Shown: positions 14,938 to 23,094 of the stretch, one piece after another | Numbering within the stretch: position 1 is the first letter of the stretch | Layout of the letters: each line of letters opens with the position of its first letter | From: Christensenellaceae bacterium Phil1 | GTDB lineage: Bacteria; Bacillota; Clostridia; Christensenellales; CAG-138 | Reading direction: 5' to 3' | DNA: 64,000 nucleotides | NCBI GenBank assembly: GCA_001940855.1 | Contig: MSGS01000009.1 | Span: 1-64,000, forward strand | Notes under the pieces: generated by a model | The model's database searches: none | Told to the model about the DNA's origin: nothing | Seen by the model: only the letters and a program-made list of their open reading frames with translations | Made by a program: the position numbers and the translations under genes

Positions 14938-16804
14938 ATCACGCCAGGAACTTATAGATATCCGCAAGGAATACGCAAAGTATCTTACCGCGCAGCAGCA
15001 TAAGATACTGGTTTGCGCAGGTACCGGCTGCATAGCTTCCGGTTCGCTTAAGGTATATGCCGAGTTTAAGCGCCTGCTTGAGCAGAAGGGTCTGCCCTGC
15101 CTGGTTGAACTGAAAAAGGAAAACGAGGAAAACGGCATCAGCGTTAAAAAGACCGGCTGCCAGGGCCTTTGCGAAATGGGTCCCCTTGTTACCATAGAGC
15201 CTGAGGGCTTCCTGTACATGAAGGTGCAGGTTTCTGACTGCGAGGAGATAATCGAAAAGACCGTGCTCAACGGCGAGCATATCGCCCGCCTTGCCTTCCA
15301 GAAGGGCGGCATAGTGCGCAAAAAGCAGTCCGATATTCCCTATTATCAGAAGCAGACCCGCATAATGCTGGAGCACTGCGGTCATATAGACGCCACAAGT
15401 ATAAAGGAATACATAGCCGTGGGCGGTTATACCGCGTTTGAAAAGGCGCTGTTCGAAATGGGTCCTGACGATATAGTAAAGACCATATCCGATTCCAATC
15501 TGCGCGGACGCGGCGGCGGAGGATTCCCCACCGGCCGTAAATGGAGCCAGGTCGCCCGGCAGAAGTCCCCGATAAAGTACATCGTCTGCAACGGCGACGA
15601 AGGCGACCCCGGCGCATTTATGGATTGCTCCGTTATGGAAGGCGACCCGCACAGGATGCTGGAAGGCATGATGATTGCCGGCCGTGCCTGCGGCGCGCAT
15701 GACGGCTACATATACGTCCGTGCGGAATACCCCATGGCCGTTGAAAGGCTGAAGAACGCCATAGCTCAGGCGGAAGAAATGGGCCTGCTGGGCGAGAACA
15801 TACTCGGCAGCGGTTTCGATTTCCATATGCATATAAATAAGGGCGCCGGCGCATTCGTTTGCGGCGAAGGCAGCGCGCTTACCGCCTCAATAGAAGGCAA
15901 ACGCGGCTTCCCGCGCGTAAAGCCCCCGCGCACGGTTGAGCATGGCCTTTTCAATGAGCCTACCGTGCTGAACAACGTTGAAACGTTTGCTAACGTTCCC
16001 CTTATAATCACCAACGGCGCCGATTGGTATAAGACTATAGGCCCCGAAAACAGCCCCGGCACAAAGGCCTTCGCCCTTACCGGCAACATTGAGAACACCG
16101 GCCTTATAGAGGTTCCCATGGGCACCACGCTTGAAGAGGTTATATACGGCGTTGGCGGCGGCATGCGCGGCGGATCGGAATTCAAGGCCGTGCAGATAGG
16201 CGGCCCGAGCGGCGGCTGCCTCACCACCGAGCACCTCAAGATACCTCTTGATTTCGACTCTCTCAAGAAGGTCGGCGCAATGATAGGCTCCGGCGGCATG
16301 GTCGTTATGGACAGCAAGACCTGCATGGTGGAGGTTGCGCGCTTCTTCATGAGCTTTACGCAGAACGAATCCTGCGGCAAGTGCGTACCCTGCCGCGAAG
16401 GCACCAAGCGCATGCTGGAGGTGCTGGAGCGCATAGTTGCCGGCAAAGGTCAGGACGGCGACATAGAACTGCTGGAGGATCTGGCGGACACCATTTCCGC
16501 GGCCGCGCTGTGCGGACTGGGCAAAACCGCACCCAGCCCCGTAATGAGCACCATAAAGTATTTCCGCGATGAGTACGAGGCGCACATTTACGATAAACGC
16601 TGCCCGGCAGGCGCATGCCCCAGGCTCAAGCGCATACATATCGATCCGGAGCTTTGCCGCGGCTGCTCCCGCTGCGCCAAGGGCTGCCCCGTGGGCGCCA
16701 TATCCGGCCAGATTAAATCCCCCTTCGTCATTGACGAGAAGAAGTGCATAAAGTGCGGCGCGTGCGTATCCACCTGCGCATTCCACGCCATTAAGGAGGA
16801 CTGA
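14930..16804 (+). CDS. hydB: NADH-dependent [FeFe] hydrogenase, flavoprotein NuoF-like subunit
   Basis: A 624-residue subunit with the full HydB layout. An N-terminal thioredoxin-like [2Fe-2S] domain (CAGTGCIASG ... CQGLCEMGP, about 25-85) is followed by the NADH/FMN domain with RGRGGGGFPTGRKW (about 190-205) and NGDEGDPGAF. Next is the [4Fe-4S] motif ESCGKCVPCREGTKRM (about 484) and two C-terminal [4Fe-4S] motifs (CRGCSRCAKGCPVGA, CIKCGACVSTCA). It takes hydride from or gives it to NAD and, in bifurcating enzymes, is the likely branching site between NAD and ferredoxin. hydA follows after 5 bases. Confidence 0.95.
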   Translation: MLKSRQELIDIRKEYAKYLTAQQHKILVCAGTGCIASGSLKVYAEFKRLLEQKGLPCLVELKKENEENGISVKKTGCQGLCEMGPLVTIEPEGFLYMKVQVSDCEEIIEKTVLNGEHIARLAFQKGGIVRKKQSDIPYYQKQTRIMLEHCGHIDATSIKEYIAVGGYTAFEKALFEMGPDDIVKTISDSNLRGRGGGGFPTGRKWSQVARQKSPIKYIVCNGDEGDPGAFMDCSVMEGDPHRMLEGMMIAGRACGAHDGYIYVRAEYPMAVERLKNAIAQAEEMGLLGENILGSGFDFHMHINKGAGAFVCGEGSALTASIEGKRGFPRVKPPRTVEHGLFNEPTVLNNVETFANVPLIITNGADWYKTIGPENSPGTKAFALTGNIENTGLIEVPMGTTLEEVIYGVGGGMRGGSEFKAVQIGGPSGGCLTTEHLKIPLDFDSLKKVGAMIGSGGMVVMDSKTCMVEVARFFMSFTQNESCGKCVPCREGTKRMLEVLERIVAGKGQDGDIELLEDLADTISAAALCGLGKTAPSPVMSTIKYFRDEYEAHIYDKRCPAGACPRLKRIHIDPELCRGCSRCAKGCPVGAISGQIKSPFVIDEKKCIKCGACVSTCAFHAIKED

Positions 16805-16809
16805 GCAAA

Positions 16810-18504
16810 ATGGAAAACAAAGAATATATGCTCATAGACGGCAATCCCGTTGAGATAAACGGCGAGAAGAACCTGCTGGAGGTTATACGCAAGGCAGGCA
16901 TAGAGCTGCCCACCTTCTGCTATCACAGCGAGCTTTCCGTATACGGCGCATGCCGCATGTGCATGGTAGAAAACAGCCACGGCGGCATGGAAGCCGCCTG
17001 CTCCACCGTGCCCAAGGCCGGCATGGAGATATATACCAACACCGAAAGGCTGCATAAGCACCGCAAGATGATACTGGAGCTGCTGCTGGCCAACCATTGC
17101 CGCGACTGCACCACCTGCCAGAAGAATGGCAAATGCCGCCTGCAGGAGCTTGCCTCCCTGTTCGGGCTGGAAAGCATACGCTTCAAGAATCTCAAGCCCG
17201 AACCCGAGCTTGACACTTCAAGCCTGAGCATAATTCGCGACGCTCACAAGTGCATACTGTGCGGCGACTGCGTGCGCATGTGCAACGAAATCCAGAACGT
17301 TGGCGCGATAGACTTCGTGAACCGCGGTTCCAAAATGGTCATAGGTCCCGCGTTCAACGAACCCATTGCCAATTCCCCCTGCGTGGGCTGCGGCCAGTGC
17401 GCCGCCGTTTGCCCCACCGGCGCAATAGTCATCCGCAAGGATACCGGCCGCGTATGGCCCGAACTTAACGACAAGAACACCAAGGTTGTGGCTCAGGTCG
17501 CTCCCGCGGTGCGCGTCGCCATGGCTAAAGAATTCGGCCTACCCGAAAACGAAAACTCCATGGGCCGCATCACCGCCGCGCTGCGCCGCCTCGGCTTCGA
17601 CGAGGTGTATGATACCGCCACCGGCGCCGACCTTACCGTGCTTGAAGAATCCAACGAGTTCCTTCAGCGCATAGAGGCGGGCGAAAACCTGCCCCTTATC
17701 ACAAGCTGCTGCCCGGCATGGATACAGTATTGCGAAAAGAACCATCCGGAGCTTATGAAGAACGTCTCCACCTGCAAGTCCCCCATGCAGATGTTCTCCT
17801 CCGTCATAAAAGCCAAGTATGCCACGTCATCAAGGCGCGTGGTATGCGTAGCCGTCATGCCCTGCACGGCGAAGAAGTTCGAGTGCGCACGCGAGGAGTT
17901 CATGCACGATGGCGTACCCGAAACCGATTACGTCATCACCACGCAGGAACTTATACAGATGATACACAAGGCCGGCATAGTATTTGACGAGTTGGAGCCC
18001 GAAGCGGTCGATTCCGTGTTCAGCACCTGCACCGGCGCGGGCGTCATATTCGGCGTTACCGGCGGCGTTACCGAGGCCGTTCTCCGCCGCCTTTCCACCG
18101 ACAAGAGCAAGAAGGCGCTCATGTCCATTGCCTTCAACGACGTGCGCGGCATGAAGGGCGTTAAGGAAACCACCATTCCTTACGGCGATAAGGAAGTTCG
18201 CATTGCCATAGTGAGCGGCCTTAAGAACGCGGAAAAGGTTATTCAGGCGCTCAAGAACGGCGAGCATTTCGACTTCATAGAAGTCATGGCCTGCCCGGGC
18301 GGCTGCGTAGCCGGCGGCGGACAGCCCTTCGGCACCAATGCCACCAAGGAAGTGCGCGGCAAGGCGCTTTACAGCGCGGACAAGATGCTGAGCATAAAGC
18401 GCAGCGAAGAAAACCCGCTGATGCTAAGCCTGTACGACGGCGTGCTAAAGGGCCGTGTACACGAGCTGCTGCATGTGCATTACAATCATAAGGAGGAGGA
18501 GTAA
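16810..18504 (+). CDS. hydA: NADH-dependent [FeFe] hydrogenase catalytic subunit
   Basis: A 564-residue catalytic subunit of the trimeric (group A3-like) type. In order there is an N-terminal [2Fe-2S] domain (CYHSELSVYGACRMC), a His-Cys3 [4Fe-4S] site (HCRDCTTCQKNGKC), two ferredoxin-type [4Fe-4S] motifs (CILCGDCVRMC, CVGCGQCAAVCP), and the H-cluster with all canonical motifs (TSCCPAWIQYC, MPCTAKKFE, MACPGGCVAGGGQ). A small-subunit tail ends HELLHVHY. With HydB and HydC it would couple H2 formation to oxidation of NADH and reduced ferredoxin. The next gene starts at the base after the stop codon. Maturases (hydE, hydF, hydG) are not in the window. Confidence 0.96.
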   Translation: MENKEYMLIDGNPVEINGEKNLLEVIRKAGIELPTFCYHSELSVYGACRMCMVENSHGGMEAACSTVPKAGMEIYTNTERLHKHRKMILELLLANHCRDCTTCQKNGKCRLQELASLFGLESIRFKNLKPEPELDTSSLSIIRDAHKCILCGDCVRMCNEIQNVGAIDFVNRGSKMVIGPAFNEPIANSPCVGCGQCAAVCPTGAIVIRKDTGRVWPELNDKNTKVVAQVAPAVRVAMAKEFGLPENENSMGRITAALRRLGFDEVYDTATGADLTVLEESNEFLQRIEAGENLPLITSCCPAWIQYCEKNHPELMKNVSTCKSPMQMFSSVIKAKYATSSRRVVCVAVMPCTAKKFECAREEFMHDGVPETDYVITTQELIQMIHKAGIVFDELEPEAVDSVFSTCTGAGVIFGVTGGVTEAVLRRLSTDKSKKALMSIAFNDVRGMKGVKETTIPYGDKEVRIAIVSGLKNAEKVIQALKNGEHFDFIEVMACPGGCVAGGGQPFGTNATKEVRGKALYSADKMLSIKRSEENPLMLSLYDGVLKGRVHELLHVHYNHKEEE

Positions 18505-18759
18505 ATGGTAGAGGTAAAGGTCTGCATAGGCACGTCCTGCCATCTGCACGGCTCCTATAACGTTATGATGAGCTTTAAGCAGCTCATCGAGGAATACAAT
18601 CTGCACGACAAGATAAATCTTGCCGGACGGTTCTGCACCGGCTGCTGCCAAAATGGCGTTTCCGTAACGGTTAACGATACGGAATACGGCGTGTCCCCCG
18701 AAACAGCGGGCAGTTTCTTTAGGGAAACGATACTGCCCCTGGCTTCGGAAAATAAATAA
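18505..18759 (+). CDS. Small thioredoxin-like [2Fe-2S] protein, second copy
   Basis: An 84-residue paralogue of the protein at 11,292-11,537, with the same spacing of cysteines (CIGTSCHLHGS, GRFCTGCCQNGV) and a similar tail (VSPETAGSFF). It has one extra cysteine (GCCQ). It begins directly after the hydA stop, with AAGGAGGAGG inside the end of hydA as its RBS. It probably acts as an electron carrier for HydABC. Keeping two copies at opposite ends of one operon suggests they serve different modules, but this is inference. Confidence 0.85.
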   Translation: MVEVKVCIGTSCHLHGSYNVMMSFKQLIEEYNLHDKINLAGRFCTGCCQNGVSVTVNDTEYGVSPETAGSFFRETILPLASENK

Positions 18760-18780
18760 TCAGCCAAATTTTACACACAA

Positions 18781-18808
18781 AGGGCGGGGTTCTCCCCCGC
18801 CCTTTTCC
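18781..18808 (+). terminator. Terminator of the hydrogenase operon
   Basis: GGGCGGG (18782-18788) and CCCGCCC (18796-18802) form a GC-rich stem followed by TTTT. Confidence 0.85.
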
Positions 18809-18833
18809 TATATCTATTTACTTAATAGCGGCT

Positions 18834-18862
18834 TTGTGCTAAAATTATTATATTATTATAAA
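18834..18862 (+). promoter_or_regulatory. Promoter of the Eis-like gene
   Basis: TTGTGC (18834-18839), 17-nt spacer, TATAAA (18857-18862), just before an AAAGGA ribosome binding site. Confidence 0.6.
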
Positions 18863-18875
18863 GAAAAGGATTTTT

Positions 18876-20084
18876 ATGTCTCAAAGCAGCGAATACGAAA
18901 TACGTTATCTTACCACGGATGATTTGGAGCAGTATAACGCGCTTTTGCGCTACGCTTTTCAAATAACAGAGCAGGAATTGTATCAATGCGGTTGGCAGGA
19001 TGAAGAAATAAAGCAATCCAAGTTCCCTATATTGGAACGCGCCGATGTTATAGGCTGTTTTGATCATAATAACCTTGTGTCGCAAATAGCGGTTTATCCG
19101 CTGAAGATGAATATATATGGTGCCGTGTACCCCATTGGTTTCGTCACCAGCGTTTGCACATATCCAGAATATACGGGACGGGGCATAATGAAGCAGCTTA
19201 TGCTGAAAAGCCTTCACCATATGCGCCAAAGGCAGCAGTCCTTGGCGCTCCTGTTCCCGTATTCCATCCCGCTATACCGAAAAATGGGCTGGGAAATAGT
19301 TTCAAACAAAATAACATACACAGTAAAGGATAGGCAGCTTCCTGCGAAAGCTTCCGCGCCCGGCATAGTGCGGCGCGTTGATTGGGAAAACGAGGATTTT
19401 CGCAATCTGCATGCTAAATTTGCAGCCTTAACGCACGGCTGCCTGTTTCGCAACGCCCTTGCGTGGGAAGAATACTGGCGCTGGGATGCGGACGATACCA
19501 TGGTAGCAATATATTATGATGTAAACGGCAAGCCGTGCGGATATATGGTCTATCTTATTAAAGACGATGTTATGCACATAAAGGAGATGATATATCTCAA
19601 CAGAGAGGCTCAGGAGGGCCTGTGGGAATATATCAGGGCGCATGATTCAATGATAGATGAAGTAACGGGAAGTTCCTATTTCAGTGATTTGATAGCGTTC
19701 GAACTTGACGATGGCGATATTTGCGAAACCATTCGCCCCTATATAATGGGACGCATAGTGGACGTGGAACAGTTTTTTACAAAGTATCATTGCTCGCCGT
19801 CCGCCAATGATATTCGCATAGCGTTCGAAATAGCCGATAGCTTTTTGCCGTGGAACAACCGCACCATATCAGTATGCTTCAATAACGGCGAATGCACTCT
19901 GCTTGAATCCGAACCTTCGCATAAGGTAACGCTGTCCATAGCAACGCTTACAACGCTGCTGCTTGGTTATAAAACGGCCGCTAAGCTATATAAGCTGGGG
20001 CGTATAACCGCAAACGAGCAGACAATACTTATGCTTGACGATGCGTTGCTGCATGAAATGCCATATATTTCTGACTACATTTAA
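18876..20084 (+). CDS. Eis-like GNAT N-acetyltransferase
   Basis: A 402-residue protein of the length and two-part layout of Eis-type acetyltransferases. The N-terminal GNAT domain carries the acetyl-CoA loop (VCTYPEYTGRGIMKQLM, about 92-108) and the following LFPYSIPLYRKMGWE. A second GNAT-like region and a C-terminal SCP2-like domain (about 300-402) follow. Eis proteins acetylate amines, including aminoglycosides in some bacteria; the substrate here is unknown. It is a single-gene unit with its own promoter and terminator between the hydrogenase operon and the adh locus. Confidence 0.85.
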   Translation: MSQSSEYEIRYLTTDDLEQYNALLRYAFQITEQELYQCGWQDEEIKQSKFPILERADVIGCFDHNNLVSQIAVYPLKMNIYGAVYPIGFVTSVCTYPEYTGRGIMKQLMLKSLHHMRQRQQSLALLFPYSIPLYRKMGWEIVSNKITYTVKDRQLPAKASAPGIVRRVDWENEDFRNLHAKFAALTHGCLFRNALAWEEYWRWDADDTMVAIYYDVNGKPCGYMVYLIKDDVMHIKEMIYLNREAQEGLWEYIRAHDSMIDEVTGSSYFSDLIAFELDDGDICETIRPYIMGRIVDVEQFFTKYHCSPSANDIRIAFEIADSFLPWNNRTISVCFNNGECTLLESEPSHKVTLSIATLTTLLLGYKTAAKLYKLGRITANEQTILMLDDALLHEMPYISDYI

Positions 20085-20093
20085 TAATATAGT

Positions 20094-20126
20094 GCCGGAT
20101 ATACCACGTGATATATCCGGCTTTTC
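20094..20126. terminator. Bidirectional terminator
   Basis: A 10-bp perfect stem GCCGGATATA/TATATCCGGC with an 8-nt loop and TTTT on the plus side. It separates the Eis-like gene from the convergent hypothetical gene at 20,129. Confidence 0.8.
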
Positions 20127-20128
20127 TT

Positions 20129-20647
20129 TCACTTCATCTCAACCTCGGCAACCGTATCCCATTTTTCAACATCGTACCAGAAATAGCCTTCCGTTTTGTC
20201 CGCCATGCAATAATATATAAGCAGCATTCTGCCGTCCTTGCTCCATTGCAGGAACCTGTATTCGGTATCGGCATATGGAAAAACATTATTCATAATTGTT
20301 ACGTTACTCCTTGCCCATGTGGTCATCAATATCAATATTGTGCCGCCTTCGCGGTTTTCCATTACCATTCTTTCCCCGTCCGGCGACCACCAATGCCCCA
20401 TGTATTCGCTCTTCGGGTATGTCACTCGATATTCGCCCCTGCGTTTATCCGCATTGTGCACAATGTATGAATATCCGCCGCGAACCCACGGCAGATTGCT
20501 GCTTCCCGTTCCCATGGCGCGGCTGTACAGCGTTATGCTCCATTCGCCGCCCGGCGCAGTATCCTTCCCCATTATGTAAAAGTACCCCTGCACCCAAAGA
20601 TGCCGCGCCGTAAAGCCTATTATAACCGCCAAGCACAGCACCGCCAC
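20129..20647 (-). CDS. Hypothetical membrane-anchored or secreted protein, start uncertain
   Basis: A 172-residue ORF from GTG with one N-terminal hydrophobic segment (VAVLCLAVIIGF) followed by an extracytoplasmic region with repeated Trp/Gly-containing strands (HWWSPDGERMVM, QWSKDGRMLLIYY), reminiscent of WD40-like or beta-propeller blades. No family is recognised. The open frame continues upstream with a signal-peptide-like lead (LKQLKLSSTRHTYVC) but contains no ATG, GTG or TTG before a TAG stop, and no RBS is visible. Either it starts at the GTG without a good RBS, or the original start codon has been lost. It lies divergently to the iron alcohol dehydrogenase gene. Confidence 0.5.
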   Translation of the reverse strand: MAVLCLAVIIGFTARHLWVQGYFYIMGKDTAPGGEWSITLYSRAMGTGSSNLPWVRGGYSYIVHNADKRRGEYRVTYPKSEYMGHWWSPDGERMVMENREGGTILILMTTWARSNVTIMNNVFPYADTEYRFLQWSKDGRMLLIYYCMADKTEGYFWYDVEKWDTVAEVEMK

Positions 20648-20693
20648 GCAAACATACGTATGCCGTGTGCTGCTAAGCTTTAATTGTTTTAGC

Positions 20694-20750
20694 TATATCG
20701 ATATTGTTATATCGTTATCGGCATATCGTATTTCCTTTATCGATATGAAT
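20694..20750 (+). repeat. Four 14-bp-phased (A/T)TATCG repeats upstream of adh
   Basis: The motifs ATATCG, ATATCG, ATATCG and TTATCG recur at an exact 14-base period, with the first and last extended to ATCGATAT. One extra TTATCG lies out of phase. The array ends a few bases before the adh -10 box (TATAAT, 20755-20760) and covers its -35 region, so it looks like a multi-site operator or activator array. Confidence 0.65.
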
Positions 20751-20806
20751 GTATTATAATAGCATCATCAAACATGACTGAAACAAGTCAGGAAAGGATT
20801 TTGACT

Positions 20807-22024
20807 ATGGCACGTTTTACTCTACCCCGTGATCTTTACCACGGAAAAGGATCCCTTGAGGCGCTGAAAACATTTGAAGGCAAGCGCGCAATGATTTGCG
20901 TTGGCGGCGGCAGCATGAAGAAATTCGGGTTCCTCGACAGAGCTGTTTCTTATCTGAAGGAAGCCGGCATGGAAGTTGAACTTTTTGAAGGTATCGAGCC
21001 CGATCCCTCCGTTGAAACCGTTATGCGCGGCGCCGATGCCATGCTCAAGTTCCAGCCTGATTGGATAATTGCCATGGGCGGCGGCTCGCCGATAGACGCG
21101 GCCAAGGCCATGTGGATAAAGTATGAATACCCCGAGGTAACCTTCGAGGATATGTGCAAGGTGTTCGGCCTGCCCAAGCTTCGCAAGAAGGCTCACTTCT
21201 GCGCCATTTCCTCCACCTCCGGCACCGCGACCGAGGTAACCGCGTTCTCCATCATTACCGATTATTCCAAGGGCATCAAGTACCCCATAGCGGACTTTGA
21301 GATCACCCCTGACGTGGCAATAGTTGACCCCGATCTGGCGGAGACCATGCCCAAAAAGCTGGTTGCCCACACCGGTATGGACGCCATGACCCACGCCATC
21401 GAAGCCTATGTTTCCACCGCGCATTGCGATTATACCGATCCTCTGGCGATATTCGCCATAAAGATGATCGAAAACGATTTGGTGGATTCCTACAATGGTG
21501 ATATGGCCAAGCGCGACACCATGCATAACGCCCAGTGCCTTGCCGGTATGGCCTTCTCCAACGCCCTGCTCGGCATAGTCCACTCCATGGCGCATAAGAC
21601 CGGCGCAGCCTTTGCAGACTACGGCGCGCACATTATCCACGGCGCGGCCAACGCAATGTATCTGCCCAAGGTTATAGCCTTCAATGCCAAGAATGACGAG
21701 GCTAAAAAACGCTACGGCGTAATAGCGGATTACATGGGCCTTGGCGGCAGCAACGACGACGAGAAGGTCGCCCTGCTCATCAAATACCTGCGCGGCATGA
21801 ACGATGCGCTCAATATCCCGCACTGCATAAAGAATTACGGCGCGGACAGCTATCCCACCGAACAGGGCTTCGTTCCCGAGAACGTATTCCTCGAGAGGCT
21901 GCCTGAGATAGCCAAGAACGCCATTGGTGACGCTTGCACCGGCTCCAATCCCCGTATTCCCACCCAGGAAGAAATGGAAAAGCTGCTCAAGTGCTGCTAC
22001 TATGATACCGAGGTTGACTTTTAA
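20807..22024 (+). CDS. Iron-containing alcohol dehydrogenase
   Basis: A 405-residue group III (Fe-dependent) alcohol dehydrogenase, similar to the C-terminal half of AdhE. The NAD(P) region contains MGGGSPIDAAKAMW (about 94-107), and the metal site is supplied by an Asp and three His in HTGMDAMTHAIEAY, VHSMAHKTG and HGAANAMYLP. It would reduce aldehydes to alcohols (or the reverse) in fermentation. The ORF track starts at 20,774, but AGGAAAGGA lies 8 nt before the ATG at 20,807 (MARFTLPRDLYHG), the better start. It is controlled by a promoter carrying four phased repeats and ends at a hairpin terminator. Substrate range cannot be read. Confidence 0.92.
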   Translation: MARFTLPRDLYHGKGSLEALKTFEGKRAMICVGGGSMKKFGFLDRAVSYLKEAGMEVELFEGIEPDPSVETVMRGADAMLKFQPDWIIAMGGGSPIDAAKAMWIKYEYPEVTFEDMCKVFGLPKLRKKAHFCAISSTSGTATEVTAFSIITDYSKGIKYPIADFEITPDVAIVDPDLAETMPKKLVAHTGMDAMTHAIEAYVSTAHCDYTDPLAIFAIKMIENDLVDSYNGDMAKRDTMHNAQCLAGMAFSNALLGIVHSMAHKTGAAFADYGAHIIHGAANAMYLPKVIAFNAKNDEAKKRYGVIADYMGLGGSNDDEKVALLIKYLRGMNDALNIPHCIKNYGADSYPTEQGFVPENVFLERLPEIAKNAIGDACTGSNPRIPTQEEMEKLLKCCYYDTEVDF

Positions 22025-22042
22025 TCCATATTCTCTCTAAGC

Positions 22043-22074
22043 AAAGCCCCTCCGCCCCCTGCGGAAGGGGCTTT
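22043..22074 (+). terminator. Terminator after adh
   Basis: AAGCCCCTCCGC and GCGGAAGGGGCTTT pair with a one-base bulge; the T-tract is short (TTTG). Confidence 0.75.
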
Positions 22075-22136
22075 GTGCTTATTCGCCCAATTGCGCATTT
22101 ATTCTATATATTCCAAAACTTATGACCCTATAAGGC

Positions 22137-22165
22137 TTGATTTTGTGTCGATACTGCGTTATCAT
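22137..22165 (+). promoter_or_regulatory. Promoter of nfnAB
   Basis: TTGATT (22137-22142), 17-nt spacer, TATCAT (22160-22165), about 75 bases before the nfnA start. Confidence 0.6.
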
Positions 22166-22238
22166 TAACGATGGTAATTATGGCTTCCGCGCGGGCTGCA
22201 CATGCGCCTGCGCACAACAAAATAAGGAGAAAAGGGAC

Positions 22239-23093
22239 ATGTACCAAATTGTTAACAAGCAAAACCTGAACCCGACGGTTACTCTTATGGACATCAAAGC
22301 TCCGTATGTAGCGGCCAAGGCTGAGGCGGGCCAGTTTATAATACTGCGCGTTGACGCCGACGGCGAACGCATACCGCTCACCGTTGCGGGTTACGACCGC
22401 CAGAACGGCACCGTAAGGATAATATTCCAGATAGTCGGCGCAACAACCGAAAAGCTGAACCACCTTAACGTGGGCGACAGCATACACGACTTCGTCGGCC
22501 CCCTTGGCACCGCCACAAAGCTGGACGGCCTTAAGAAGGTTTGCATAGTCGGCGGCGGCGTTGGCTGCGCAATCGCCCTGCCCATAGCGCAGAAGCTGCA
22601 CGAGATGGGCTGCAACGTCACCAGCATAATCGGCTTCCGCTCCAAGGATATAGTAATACTTGAGGATGATTTCCGCGCCGTGTCCGACAGGATGTTCCTC
22701 ATGACCGACGATGGTTCCTACGGCCGCCATGGCAACGTGTGCGTACCGCTTAACGAAATGTTTGCCGAGGGCGAGAAGTTTGACGAAGTCATAACCATCG
22801 GTCCCTTGATAATGATGAAATTCGTGGTCAAGGCCACTCAGCCCACCGGCATCCCCTGCACGGTATCCATGAACCCCATCATGGTAGACGGTACCGGCAT
22901 GTGCGGCGGCTGCCGCCTGACGCTGCACCGCGACGGCGAAAGCATAACCAAGTTTGCCTGCGTTGACGGCCCCGACTTCAACGGCTATGAAGTTGACTTC
23001 GACGAGGCCATGTCCCGCGGAACCACCTATAAGGAGTTCGAGCGCGCGGCGCATGAGCATGTATGCAATCTCTTTAAGCAGGAGGTAAAATAA
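22239..23093 (+). CDS. nfnA: NADH-dependent ferredoxin:NADP+ oxidoreductase small subunit
   Basis: A 284-residue subunit of the dihydroorotate-dehydrogenase-electron-transfer type: an N-terminal FAD domain, a nucleotide-binding loop (CIVGGGVGCAIALPIA, about 104-119), and a C-terminal [2Fe-2S] site reading VDGTGMCGGC plus a later FAC. This pattern of one Asp and three Cys ligands is known for characterised NfnAB enzymes. NfnAB reversibly couples NADH and reduced ferredoxin to two NADPH. The start at 22,239 (MYQIVNKQNL) follows AAGGAG; the longer ORF-track start has no RBS. nfnB begins one base after the stop. Confidence 0.93.
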   Translation: MYQIVNKQNLNPTVTLMDIKAPYVAAKAEAGQFIILRVDADGERIPLTVAGYDRQNGTVRIIFQIVGATTEKLNHLNVGDSIHDFVGPLGTATKLDGLKKVCIVGGGVGCAIALPIAQKLHEMGCNVTSIIGFRSKDIVILEDDFRAVSDRMFLMTDDGSYGRHGNVCVPLNEMFAEGEKFDEVITIGPLIMMKFVVKATQPTGIPCTVSMNPIMVDGTGMCGGCRLTLHRDGESITKFACVDGPDFNGYEVDFDEAMSRGTTYKEFERAAHEHVCNLFKQEVK

Positions 23094-23094
23094 A

